47,726 nt of DNA, taken from Actinomycetes bacterium. Its GTDB lineage: Bacteria > Actinomycetota > Thermoleophilia > Gaiellales > Gaiellaceae. The position numbers and the translations under genes are program-made. The notes under the pieces were generated by a model, which was given only the letters and a program-made list of their open reading frames with translations, ran no database searches and had not been told where the DNA came from. Below are positions 40,731 to 47,726 of this stretch, piece by piece (the first letter of the stretch is position 1; every line of letters starts with the position of its first letter). The stretch is from positions 1 to 47,726 of the forward strand of contig JANYJX010000001.1 in NCBI GenBank assembly GCA_025358355.1, read 5' to 3'.

Positions 40731-42148
40731 GGAAGGCGAGTAGTCGCGTACAGATCCTGGCGCAGCGACCCGGCGATCGGTGCGTGCGTGGCGGCGAACA
40801 CCGGTATCGGGGTTTCGCCGGTGAACGCGACAGCCGTGTAGTCGCCGAGAAATCTCCCATAGAGCGAGTAGGCAAGCCAGTCGCTGTTCATCGGCTGCGC
40901 GTCGAGCCTCGTCGGCGTGCCCCACGTCGCACCGCCGTCGTTCGACCGGAAGAGCCGAACGCCGAGCCTGCAGCACACGGAGCCTGGCAAGCTCACGTAC
41001 GCGAGCACGGCCGCCGCGGCCCCGTCTCCGGACGCGCCGATTGTCGGCGTCAGGTAGTCGCCGCCGCTCGCTAGGGCGCGCGGTGCGCTCCACGATGTTC
41101 CATCCGGCGACGTCGAGAGGACGATGTCGTTCGACGTGCAGCCAGGGTGCGCGCTGCAGTTCGGCCAGACGACGTTGATGCCCTGCGTCGTCAGCGCGAC
41201 CGAAGGAAGCGGCGGGACGCGAAGCGGTGTGGTGTGCAGCGCGACAACGGCAACCTGCACGGGCGCGCCGAACGTCACGCCGCCGTCAACTGACGTGGCC
41301 GCGTCGATCGTCCCGATGTCCTCGGCCAGGTAGACGACCGCAACAGTGCCGTCGGCGGTCGGCGTCGGGATCGCGCCGACCGCCGCGCTGCTTCCGGGGG
41401 TCGCAATCGTCGCGGCCGCGCTCCACGTCGTGCCGCCATCGAGAGACGTTCGGACGCCGAGATTCCCACCGTTGACATCCGTGTACGCGAGGAAGCACGC
41501 GCCCAGACGCCGGCTCGTCGGGCCGTTGTCGCACGCGATCCATTCCTTGTCGAAGGCGATCGGCTCGCGTGCCAACGGGGCCGCGGCCGCCGCGACGACG
41601 GGTGCGTTCCACGTAAGACCGTCCGGCGACGAATAGGTGAGCAGCCTGGTCTCCCCCGGGACGATCGCCAGCACGGAGGCGATCCACAGGCCGTGCGCCC
41701 GGTCGCGAGCGACAGCCGGGTCGGAGACGCGCGCCGCGCCCGAGTCCGGCAGAAGACCTCGCCGCCACGTCGACCCGCCGTCGGACGATGTCACCCAGCC
41801 GATCGCACCGGCCCCGCCGTCCACGATCCGCGCGCTCTGGAAGACGGCGACAACGGTCTGGTCATCGCCAACGGCGCTCGGCTCGACGATCGTCCGATGC
41901 TGGCTCCCCAGGGTCGTCGCGCTGTCGAGCGCGATCCGGCGGGTGAGCACTTCGCAGTCGGTGTTGACGGCATCCTTTAAGTCGGCGACGACGATATCGC
42001 GCCCCGCGCCGCAGCGGATTACGTCGCGGTTGCCGTTGACCGCGTCGATCCGGTCTGGCCCGCCGGTTCCATGAATAGTTCCGGCCGGGACGGCAGCGAG
42101 AGCGCTCCCGGCGAGCACGAGAGCGACGGCGAAGACGGCAACGCGCAC
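40727..42148 (-). CDS. Secreted protein with RTX-like motif and Asp-box (BNR) repeats
   Basis: The 473-residue product has a signal peptide (VAVFAVALVLAGSALAAVPA), then a calcium-binding haemolysin-type stretch (GTGGPDRIDAVNGNRDVIR, CGAGRDIVVADLKDAV). The rest is a beta-propeller with Asp-boxes SSDGGSTWRRG, SLDGGTTWSAA, SVDGGVTFGAP, SPDGTSWSAP and SNDGGATWGTP. Such propellers occur in sialidases and adhesins, but no sialidase Arg triad or active site was recognised. GTG start is 6 nt after a TAGGAT hexamer (42160-42155), so likely leaderless. Divergent from the TrpC-like gene, 56 nt between starts. Confidence 0.8.
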   Translation of the reverse strand: MRVAVFAVALVLAGSALAAVPAGTIHGTGGPDRIDAVNGNRDVIRCGAGRDIVVADLKDAVNTDCEVLTRRIALDSATTLGSQHRTIVEPSAVGDDQTVVAVFQSARIVDGGAGAIGWVTSSDGGSTWRRGLLPDSGAARVSDPAVARDRAHGLWIASVLAIVPGETRLLTYSSPDGLTWNAPVVAAAAAPLAREPIAFDKEWIACDNGPTSRRLGACFLAYTDVNGGNLGVRTSLDGGTTWSAAATIATPGSSAAVGAIPTPTADGTVAVVYLAEDIGTIDAATSVDGGVTFGAPVQVAVVALHTTPLRVPPLPSVALTTQGINVVWPNCSAHPGCTSNDIVLSTSPDGTSWSAPRALASGGDYLTPTIGASGDGAAAAVLAYVSLPGSVCCRLGVRLFRSNDGGATWGTPTRLDAQPMNSDWLAYSLYGRFLGDYTAVAFTGETPIPVFAATHAPIAGSLRQDLYATTRLP

Positions 42149-42204
42149 GCCCCGATCCTACGAGGCGTCGGCCTACGCCGGGCCGACGAGTAGCATCCAC
42201 GGCA

Positions 42205-42777
42205 GTGACGGGCCTCCGCAGGTTGAGCCAGGCGATCTCTGAGGGTGACGGCATCTCCGTTCTCGTGGAGGTGCGCGACGCGGACGGCGCGCGCGCCGCG
42301 GCCGAGCAGGGAGCGGAAGGTCTCGTCTTGCGATTTGCCGCCGATGGGATTCGCGCCGCGACCGAGCTGCCGCTCGTCTGGATCGGGAGCGCCGACGACG
42401 CACGCGACGCCGACGCGGTTGTCGTCGATGTCGATGCCGCGGGCGATCGTCTGGCCGAGATGGTCAATGCCGTGCATGCGCTTGGTGTCGAATGCGTGCT
42501 GAAAGTGCGGGACGAAGACGACCTCGAGCTCGTGCTCGCGACGGTCGATCCCGAGATCTTGCTGCTCTCAGCCGAGGAAGCCGACGACGACCAGCACCAT
42601 CTCGACCGCTTGCTGGAGCTGCTCCCCGACGTGCCGGCCGGGAAGCTTGCGATCGCCGAGCTGGCTGTCGCGAGTGCCGCCGATGTTGCAGAACTGGAAC
42701 GCGCGGGCGTCGACGCGGTCTTCGTCACGGCGGGCGACATCGGCCTGCTTGTCGGTGACGCGCACCCCGAAGTTTGA
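42205..42777 (+). CDS. TrpC-like TIM-barrel protein, probably catalytically altered
   Basis: The 190-residue protein resembles indole-3-glycerol-phosphate synthase in strand order: ISVLVEVRDADGARAAAEQG, LPLVWIGSADDARDADAVVV, VNAVHALGVECVLKVRDEDD, PEILLLSAEEADDDQHHLDR, LAIAELAVASAADVAELERA, VDAVFVTAG. The usual K-R-x-S-P-S-K-G segment is absent. The conserved Glu of the VEVH strand appears as Lys (LKVRDEDD). It is also about 70 residues shorter than TrpC. So it is a diverged paralogue with an unknown role. GTG start with TAGCAT 8 nt upstream. It overlaps the GT39 gene by 23 nt. Confidence 0.65.
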   Translation: MTGLRRLSQAISEGDGISVLVEVRDADGARAAAEQGAEGLVLRFAADGIRAATELPLVWIGSADDARDADAVVVDVDAAGDRLAEMVNAVHALGVECVLKVRDEDDLELVLATVDPEILLLSAEEADDDQHHLDRLLELLPDVPAGKLAIAELAVASAADVAELERAGVDAVFVTAGDIGLLVGDAHPEV

Positions 42778-44122
42778 TCTCGTAGCGCTCGGCGCGATCC
42801 TCGTTCTCGCCGCTGCGTTGCGGCTCGTCGGGGTGCGCTACGGGCTGCCGTACCCATTTCTGAATCCGGACGAAGCGAGCATCGTGCCGCGCGCGTGGGC
42901 GATCGGGCACGGGCACGGCCTGGATCCGGGGTGGTACGACTACCCGTCGCTGCTGATGTACGTGCAGGCGCCGTTTGAAGCGCTTGTCCACGCGCCGTCG
43001 TACGGTGTCGCGCGCGGTGTCGCGGTCGTGCTCGGCGTTGCTGGCGTTGCCGCGACATGGTGGCTCGGGCTGCGCTCGTACGGCCGACGGGCTGCCGTAG
43101 TCGGCGCGTTGACCGTGGCGGTTGCGACGACGCACGTCGCGTACTCGCGGATGGCTGTCACGGATGTCGCGCTCACGCTCGGGGTCACTTGCGCGCTGGC
43201 GCTGATGCTGTCCGGGCGGCTCGAATGGGCGGGGCTGGCGGTGGGTCTCGCCGCGGCGGCAAAGTACCCGGGGGCAGTGGCTCTTGTGCCGCTCGTCGTT
43301 GCGGGATGGGGGGAGTGGCGGCGGTTGGCACGCGGTCTCGCGCTGGCCGCGTGTGGGTTCGTTGCGGCTGCGCCGTTCGTCGTGATCCACGGGCGAACGG
43401 CGTGGCGATCGGTCTCGCACGTGAACCGGTTGGCGCGCGCCGGCTGGCTCGGGCTCGAGCACGATCCGGCGACGCCGCTTGCGTATCTCGACCGGCTTTG
43501 GGGCGGAATCGGGCCGCTGCTCGTGCTCGGCTTGGTTGGGCTGGCGGTTGCCTTGTGGCGTCGGCGGCGCGCCGATCTCGTGCTCGCATCGTTCGCGATC
43601 GCGTACTGGCTGACGCTGATGCCGCAGCACGCGCACTTCGACCGCTACGTGCTGCCGCTCGTGCCGGTGATCGGTGTTCTCGCGGCGCGGATTCCATGGT
43701 CGGCGCCGCTTGCGGTGGCGCTGCTCGTAGTCCCCCTTGTGTGGTCGATCGGCGATGCGCGTGGGCTGACGCGGACGGACACGCGCGTGGTCGCGATCCC
43801 GCAACTTGTTGCCGCGCTTCCGGCTGGCGCGGCGGTTGCGGCCGATCCCTCGTCGCCGCCGATCGACCGACGCGTGTTCGAGCTGGCGCTACCCGGGCCA
43901 GGACGGCCAGCCGATCCGAACCGTGACCTCGCGCGCTTGCGCTCTCGCGGGATTCGCTACGTGCTCGTGACCGCGTCGGTGACCGAGCGGGTGCTGCGAG
44001 CGCGATCGAGCTATCCGCGCGAGAGCCGTTTCTACGACGAGCTCGCCCGACTCCGGCCGGTCGTCGACGTCGAGCCAGGCCACGGTCTCGGCGGCCCGTG
44101 GGTGCGCCTCTACCGGATTTAG
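42755..44122 (+). CDS. GT39-type membrane glycosyltransferase (ArnT/PMT-like)
   Basis: The 455-residue product has about ten membrane segments and the GT-C features of family 39. The first helix is followed by a loop with NPDEASIVPRAWAIGHG (acidic catalytic motif) and DPGWYDYPSLLMYVQAP. Later come TTHVAYSRMAVTDVALTLGV, VGLAAAAKYPGAVALVPLVV, and a C-terminal periplasmic domain. Such enzymes move sugars from polyprenyl phosphates to proteins or lipids. GTG at 42755 gives VTRTPKFDLVALGAILVL and is the only sensible start before the first helix. Convergent with pfk, 10 nt apart. Confidence 0.82.
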   Translation: MTRTPKFDLVALGAILVLAAALRLVGVRYGLPYPFLNPDEASIVPRAWAIGHGHGLDPGWYDYPSLLMYVQAPFEALVHAPSYGVARGVAVVLGVAGVAATWWLGLRSYGRRAAVVGALTVAVATTHVAYSRMAVTDVALTLGVTCALALMLSGRLEWAGLAVGLAAAAKYPGAVALVPLVVAGWGEWRRLARGLALAACGFVAAAPFVVIHGRTAWRSVSHVNRLARAGWLGLEHDPATPLAYLDRLWGGIGPLLVLGLVGLAVALWRRRRADLVLASFAIAYWLTLMPQHAHFDRYVLPLVPVIGVLAARIPWSAPLAVALLVVPLVWSIGDARGLTRTDTRVVAIPQLVAALPAGAAVAADPSSPPIDRRVFELALPGPGRPADPNRDLARLRSRGIRYVLVTASVTERVLRARSSYPRESRFYDELARLRPVVDVEPGHGLGGPWVRLYRI

Positions 44123-44132
44123 GCGAGCGCGG

Positions 44133-45173
44133 CTAGGCGAGCGCGCGGGCCGCGTCGAGGATCGCCTGCGGCACGCGCTTCAGCTCGCGGGTCGCCTCCT
44201 CGAGTGCCACGTCGACGATCTCGTTGCCTTGCAACGCTGCCATCCGGCCGAAGGTCCGCTCGTGCACCAGCGTCGCGGCTTTCAGCCCGAACCGGGTCGC
44301 GAGAACGCGGTCGTGCGCCGTCGGTGTCCCACCCCGCTGCACATGACCGAGCACCGTGACGCGCGTTTCGTAGCCGGTGCGCGCCTCGATCTCCACGGCA
44401 AGCTCCTGCCCGACTCCGCCTAGGCGAACATGGCCGAACTGGTCGCTGGCAGCTGCCTTGGTCCCGACCAGCCGCCGCTCTCCCGAGGCGAACAGCAGCT
44501 CGTACCCCTCGCTGACGACCACGATCGAGAAGTCCTTGCCTTGCTCGTGCCGGCGCACCAGCCGCTCGCACGCTGATTCGACCGTCTCCGGCTCCTCGGG
44601 CACGAGAATCACGTCCGCGCCGCCCGCGATCCCGCTCATCGCTGCGATCCAGCCTGTGTGGCGGCCCATGACCTCGACCACCATCACGCGGTTATGCGAC
44701 TCGGCGGTGGTGTGCAGCCGGTCGATCGCCTCGGTCGCGACGCTCAGGGCGGTATCGAAGCCGAAGGTGTAGTCGGTTCCGGACAGGTCGTTGTCGATCG
44801 TCTTCGGCACGCCGACCACCGGGAACGCGTGCTCGGCATGCAGCTTCGCCGCAACGCCGAGCGTGTCCTCGCCGCCAATCGCAACGAGCGCATCAAGCCC
44901 TGCCTCGGAAAATGTGTTGAGCAGCGACTCGAGGCCGCCCTCGACGCCGTACGGATTCGTCCTCGACGTGCCGAGGATCGTGCCGCCGCGCGGGAGGATC
45001 CCGGAGACGTCGCTCGGCCCGAGCGGCGCCAGCTTCCCCTCGACAAGACCGCGCCAGCCCTCGCGCACCGCAACCATCTCGTAGCCGCGAATGAACGAAC
45101 TGCGCGACACCGCGCGGATCACCGCGTTGAGCCCCGGACAGTCGCCGCCGCCCGTCAGAATGCCGATCCGCAT
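44133..45173 (-). CDS. pfp: 6-phosphofructokinase, probably PPi-dependent
   Basis: The enzyme phosphorylates fructose 6-phosphate. The 346-residue protein has MRIGILTGGGDCPGLNAVIR, VAIGGEDTLGVAAKL, VVGVPKTIDNDLSGTDYTFG, VMVVEVMGRHTGW and VTVLGHVQRGGTPTAHDR. The two positions that separate donor types (Gly104 and Gly124 in the E. coli ATP enzyme) are Asp103 and Lys124 here. That Asp/Lys pair is the signature of PPi-dependent enzymes such as the one from Amycolatopsis. TAGGGT on the minus strand (45188-45183) is 9 nt before the ATG. Donor use is predicted, not proven. Confidence 0.85.
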   Translation of the reverse strand: MRIGILTGGGDCPGLNAVIRAVSRSSFIRGYEMVAVREGWRGLVEGKLAPLGPSDVSGILPRGGTILGTSRTNPYGVEGGLESLLNTFSEAGLDALVAIGGEDTLGVAAKLHAEHAFPVVGVPKTIDNDLSGTDYTFGFDTALSVATEAIDRLHTTAESHNRVMVVEVMGRHTGWIAAMSGIAGGADVILVPEEPETVESACERLVRRHEQGKDFSIVVVSEGYELLFASGERRLVGTKAAASDQFGHVRLGGVGQELAVEIEARTGYETRVTVLGHVQRGGTPTAHDRVLATRFGLKAATLVHERTFGRMAALQGNEIVDVALEEATRELKRVPQAILDAARALA

Positions 45174-45228
45174 GACCCGTCGACCCTAGCCGAACCCGTT
45201 TCGCGGCACGACGGTACCCTTTCCGAGA

Positions 45229-45879
45229 GTGAAGACTGCAGTGATCAGCGCGCTCGTCGCGGTCGGCCTTTTCGCCGCGGGGTGCGGCAGCTCGTCGAAG
45301 CCCGCAACCCCCGTCGCGGCGCCGCCGAAGCACGAGACCGGCTGCCCCGCGAAGTGGCGCGCGACCTACCAGAAGCTCGCCGACCGGATCCACGCGCCGG
45401 TCTACTGCCCGCTGTGGATGCCCGATCCGCTCACGGGCGAGATCGGCCCGACGGTCAGCTTCGGCGGCGCGGGCGGCTCGAGCCTCTCGGTCGACAAGGA
45501 TCGCAGCTACCTGGCGCTCTTCGTCTGGGCCGAGCCCGGCAGCGGCGAGATACACGTGAATCTGCGCGGCTACCCGGGGCGCACCACGATCCCAACCTGC
45601 GTGAAAGTGGACACGAACGGCACCAAGACAGTGAGGACGAAGGTTCCGTGCTTCTCCGATCCGCGCAGCGTCGTGAAGGCGCAAGGGATCGTGGCGCGCG
45701 TCTACACCGTCAACCAGGACGCCGACCTCTGGCACATCCTCTACGCGTGGCATTACGCGGGCGGCCTCTACACGGTGAGCCAGCATGTCGCGCCGCCGCT
45801 CAGCTATCGCAAGGTCGAGCAGAGCCTTGGCAGGATCCTGAACAACCTCGTGCTGATCAAACCGCGTTCCGCGGCTTAA
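45229..45879 (+). CDS. Lipoprotein of unknown function
   Basis: The 216-residue product has a lipoprotein signal ending in LFAAGCGSSSKP, with Cys as the acylation site. The mature part is unrecognised: KHETGCPAKWRATYQKLADR, HAPVYCPLWMPDPLTGEIGP, RSYLALFVWAEPGSGEIHVN, IPTCVKVDTNG, VPCFSDPRSVVKAQGIVARV, LWHILYAWHYAGGLYTVSQH. Four further cysteines allow two disulphides. GTG start lies 8 nt after TACCCT (45215-45220), so likely leaderless. The next gene, a Tat-exported protein, follows after 1 nt, so the two probably act together outside the membrane. Confidence 0.78.
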   Translation: MKTAVISALVAVGLFAAGCGSSSKPATPVAAPPKHETGCPAKWRATYQKLADRIHAPVYCPLWMPDPLTGEIGPTVSFGGAGGSSLSVDKDRSYLALFVWAEPGSGEIHVNLRGYPGRTTIPTCVKVDTNGTKTVRTKVPCFSDPRSVVKAQGIVARVYTVNQDADLWHILYAWHYAGGLYTVSQHVAPPLSYRKVEQSLGRILNNLVLIKPRSAA

Positions 45880-45880
45880 C

Positions 45881-47293
45881 GTGAAGCTGACGCGGCGGCA
45901 GCTTGTCGGCGGCGCTGGCGTCGCGGCCCTCTCGGGCGCGGGGATCTATGAGCTCGTCGATCGGCTCGGCTCGGCGCCCACACGCGTTGTGCCTGCCGGC
46001 GTGTTGCCGCCCGAGCAGCATGTCCTGCGCGGTGTGCGGCAGGTGATGAGGGAGGGCGTCGAGGTGCTCGTGCCGCCGCTCCACCACCAGATCGTGACCG
46101 CGAAGCTCGCTGTCGACCCGGGTGCGAAGTCTCTGCAGGCGGCGCAGGCCGAGCTCGAGGCCGCGCTGCAGCGGATCGAGTCGCGCTACGAGGTGACGCC
46201 GGCAGGGCTTGGCGTGACAGTGGCGTGGGGGCGGCCGTATTTCGAGCGTCACGTCGGCGCTGTTTCGTCGAGCTACCTCCCGCTGGATCACCGCGCGAGC
46301 GCCAAGAAGGGAAAGCCCGTCAGCGCGTTGCTGGATGCGATTCGCTTCCCGAGCGACCCGAAGGAGACGGTGCTCGAAGCGAACGATGTCGCTGTGCTGA
46401 TCCGCAGCGACAGCATCGAGCACATTCAGGACGCCGCAAAGGAGCTGTTCGAGCGGCTCGACATCTTCAAGGTGATGAGCATCCGCAAGGGCTTTGCGGG
46501 CGGCGGGTTCGACGGCGGCCAGAGCCTGCCGAAGAAGATGGCGGTAGCCGCGGGCCTGAACGGCGCCGACCTGATCCCGAACGACTCGGAGCTGTTCCTC
46601 GGGTTCACCTCGACCCAGAAGGCGGGCCTCGGGCCGGAGCGGATCGCGAACCTCGAGACGCTCGGCTATTCGGACGGCGGGCGCGATGGCTATTTCCGGC
46701 AGGGGACGGCGATGCACCTCTCGCACATCGCAGAGGATCTGGAGGCCTGGTACGTCAACTTCGACTTCGCCGAGCGCGCGGCGACGGCGTTTCGGCCGGG
46801 CCTGAAGGTCAAGCATGGTGCGCAGACGGTCAAGCAGGATGCGAAGGACGCGGTCGGTGTCGCCGAGAACGTGCGCGACTATCGGCGCGAGCAGCGGATT
46901 GGCCATTCGAGCTCGATTCAGGTCGCGTCAAGGTTGCAGGAGGCGGTGGTTGGGACCGACGGCACCGCGTATCCGAAGGGGACGGCGATCCCGCAGCGCG
47001 CCGATTTCAACACGCTCGACAACCCGTTCTTCTGGAGCGCGAATCACGAGCGCGACGGGATGAAGGAAGGCCCGTCGGCCGGCGTGCACTTCGTTGTCTT
47101 CACGCCGACGAGCGACGACTTCCATCGCGGTCGGCTGGCGATGGATGGCGTGATGCCGGACGGGACAAAGCTCGAGTTCACGCCGCGCGCGCGCGGGCAG
47201 GGCTTCAACTCGGTGCTGACGACGACGCATCGCCAGAACTTCCTCGTGCCGCCCAGGCGGCACAGGTCGTTCCCGCTCGCCGAGCTCCTATAG
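45881..47293 (+). CDS. Tat-exported protein, distantly Dyp-peroxidase-like
   Basis: The 470-residue product starts with a twin-arginine signal (KLTRRQLVGGAGVAALSGAG). The body has PAGLGVTVAWGRPYFERHVG, VSALLDAIRFPSDPKETVLE, DVAVLIRSDSIEHIQDAAKE, KGFAGGGFDGGQSLPKKMAV, ELFLGFTSTQKAGLGPERIA, RQGTAMHLSHIAEDLEAWYV and HERDGMKEGPSAGVHFVVFT. The order of strands, the folded-export signal and several conserved His suggest a relative of the Dyp-type haem peroxidases, but the family's GxxDG motif is not clear, so this is tentative. It immediately follows the lipoprotein gene. Confidence 0.6.
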   Translation: MKLTRRQLVGGAGVAALSGAGIYELVDRLGSAPTRVVPAGVLPPEQHVLRGVRQVMREGVEVLVPPLHHQIVTAKLAVDPGAKSLQAAQAELEAALQRIESRYEVTPAGLGVTVAWGRPYFERHVGAVSSSYLPLDHRASAKKGKPVSALLDAIRFPSDPKETVLEANDVAVLIRSDSIEHIQDAAKELFERLDIFKVMSIRKGFAGGGFDGGQSLPKKMAVAAGLNGADLIPNDSELFLGFTSTQKAGLGPERIANLETLGYSDGGRDGYFRQGTAMHLSHIAEDLEAWYVNFDFAERAATAFRPGLKVKHGAQTVKQDAKDAVGVAENVRDYRREQRIGHSSSIQVASRLQEAVVGTDGTAYPKGTAIPQRADFNTLDNPFFWSANHERDGMKEGPSAGVHFVVFTPTSDDFHRGRLAMDGVMPDGTKLEFTPRARGQGFNSVLTTTHRQNFLVPPRRHRSFPLAELL

Positions 47294-47301
47294 GGGCGTG
47301 C

Positions 47302-47339
47302 CTCGCCCTCGCCCTCGCCCTCGCCCTCGCCCTCGCCCT
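47302..47339. repeat. Tandem hexamer repeat (TCGCCC)6
   Basis: Six perfect TCGCCC units (47303-47338) follow directly after the Tat-protein stop, in a TAGGGGCG...CCTCGCCC context. Six-base units of this kind expand and contract by slippage. Confidence 0.85.
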
Positions 47340-47386
47340 GGCGTGGTGCGTCGCCCTTTCGTGTGTCTCGCTTGCCTGTGGTTGTG

Positions 47387-47412
47387 TAGGGGCGAGGCTT
47401 GCCTCGCCCTCG
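47387..47412. repeat. Palindromic GTAGGGGCGAGG-type repeat
   Basis: TAGGGGCGAGGC-TT-GCCTCGCCC forms an 8-9 bp stem. The same TAGGGGCG...GCCTCGCCCTCGC frame is seen at 47291-47315, where the hexamer array has expanded inside it. It resembles REP-like palindromes scattered in many high-GC genomes. It may also terminate the Tat-protein transcript, though no T run follows. Confidence 0.5.
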
Positions 47413-47432
47413 CGGGCTACGATCCGATGCAG

Positions 47433-47516
47433 GCCGAAGTGGCGGAACTGGCAGACGCGCCGGACTCAAAATCCGGTTCCCGAAAGGGAGTGTGGGTTCG
47501 ATTCCCACCTTCGGCA
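47433..47516 (+). tRNA. tRNA-Leu (anticodon CAA)
   Basis: The acceptor stem GCCGAAG pairs with CTTCGGC, with discriminator A at 47516. The D arm is GCGGAACTGGCAGACGCGC; the anticodon stem is CCGGA/TCCGG with loop CTCAAAA, giving anticodon CAA for UUG codons. A long class II variable arm (TTCCCGAAAGGGA) and a T arm GTGGGTTCGATTCCCAC complete it. CCA is not encoded. An IS982-like copy begins 73 nt downstream. Confidence 0.95.
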
Positions 47517-47588
47517 CTAGGGTAGAGAGGCATCTCGGTGTCGCCTCGAATCGGGCAGAGCACCAACTGGGACAACAGGTGGCAGCGT

Positions 47589-47726
47589 CTAGATGATTGA
47601 TGCCACGGGTTTTGTGGCGGCCAGGGACGAGGTCGAGCGGGTCGAAGTCGGCGTTGCCAATGCAACGTTGACCGGGAGGCCTCGATGCGCGCCGACCTCG
47701 ACCTGCTCTGTATCAGCGTCTATTGC
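47589..47726 (+). mobile_element. IS982-like element, left part (right-hand copy), cut by the window edge
   Basis: From CTAG at 47589 the sequence matches the start of the copy at 698-603 (minus) with about 80% identity, including the leader hairpin CGTTGC-CAAT-GCAACG. It points away from the rest of the window, giving inverted IS copies at the two ends. Confidence 0.65.
47685..47726 (+). CDS. IS982-family transposase, first 14 codons
   Basis: Reads MRADLDLLCISVYC to the window edge and matches the left copy at 12 of 14 positions (Phe5 and Gly11 there). GGGAGG about 8 nt upstream is the ribosome-binding site. Completeness cannot be judged. Confidence 0.7.
   Translation, partial: MRADLDLLCISVYC

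Overview
The window is high-GC bacterial DNA with dense coding and many 4-nt gene overlaps of the ATGA or GTGA type. It most likely comes from an actinobacterium of the Thermoleophilia type (Gaiellales/Solirubrobacterales). Reasons are an F420/PPOX-type oxidoreductase, an actinobacterial-style deoC-aldehyde dehydrogenase cluster, a heliorhodopsin remnant, a GT39 enzyme, frequent GTG starts, and repeated TANNNT -10 hexamers 6-9 nt upstream of start codons, which points to leaderless mRNAs. The taxonomic placement is inference from gene content; no 16S gene is present.

Layout. Both ends lie in insertion sequences. The left end has an IS256-family element inserted into an IS982-like element (1-698, minus). 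The right end has the beginning of a second IS982-like copy (47589-47726, plus). Next to the left element is a decayed haem-binding-domain gene (731-1097). Positions 1098-7669 hold a complete histidine pathway apart from histidinol-phosphate phosphatase: hisA is divergent from a TrpR/YerC-type regulator followed by hisG-hisD-hisC/B fusion-hisH-hisF-hisIE. Positions 7670-11702 carry a TGS-domain GTPase with a structured leader, a VIT-like membrane protein, a homocysteine S-methyltransferase and lysA. Then come leuS, preceded by a leader peptide MTHLLL and a terminator, then comEA-comEC-holA with rpsT opposed, and murJ plus a frameshifted membrane gene. The next block is lepA-HEAT-mmcQ-hemW-hrcA-dnaJ-prmA. 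A deletion scar follows in which the start of an mtaB-like gene abuts a HIT-family gene. After it come yqeY, phoH-ybeY-dgkA/PAP2-cdd-era, and a junk region with a heliorhodopsin remnant and short dispersed repeats (34245-34709).

The right third holds accessory metabolism and exported proteins: FKBP, PPOX, a cNMP-binding protein, deoC with one full and one half aldehyde dehydrogenase, a DJ-1/PfpI protein, a NadR-like kinase translationally coupled to a secreted Asp-box protein, a degenerate TrpC-like barrel overlapping a GT39 enzyme, a PFK with PPi-type residues, a lipoprotein/Tat-protein pair, and tRNA-Leu(CAA).

How it works together. The histidine genes appear to be driven by one 14-nt divergent intergenic region. 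Its palindrome supplies the -10 box for both directions and is a plausible operator for the regulator encoded there. leuS appears to be controlled by ribosome-mediated attenuation at Leu codons. The housekeeping blocks (translation factor, chaperone, ribosome maturation, competence/replication, cell-wall lipid flipping) are ordinary. The strongest candidates for undescribed biology are regulatory: the shared palindromic -10, the leuS leader peptide and the GTPase leader that can hide its own ribosome-binding site.
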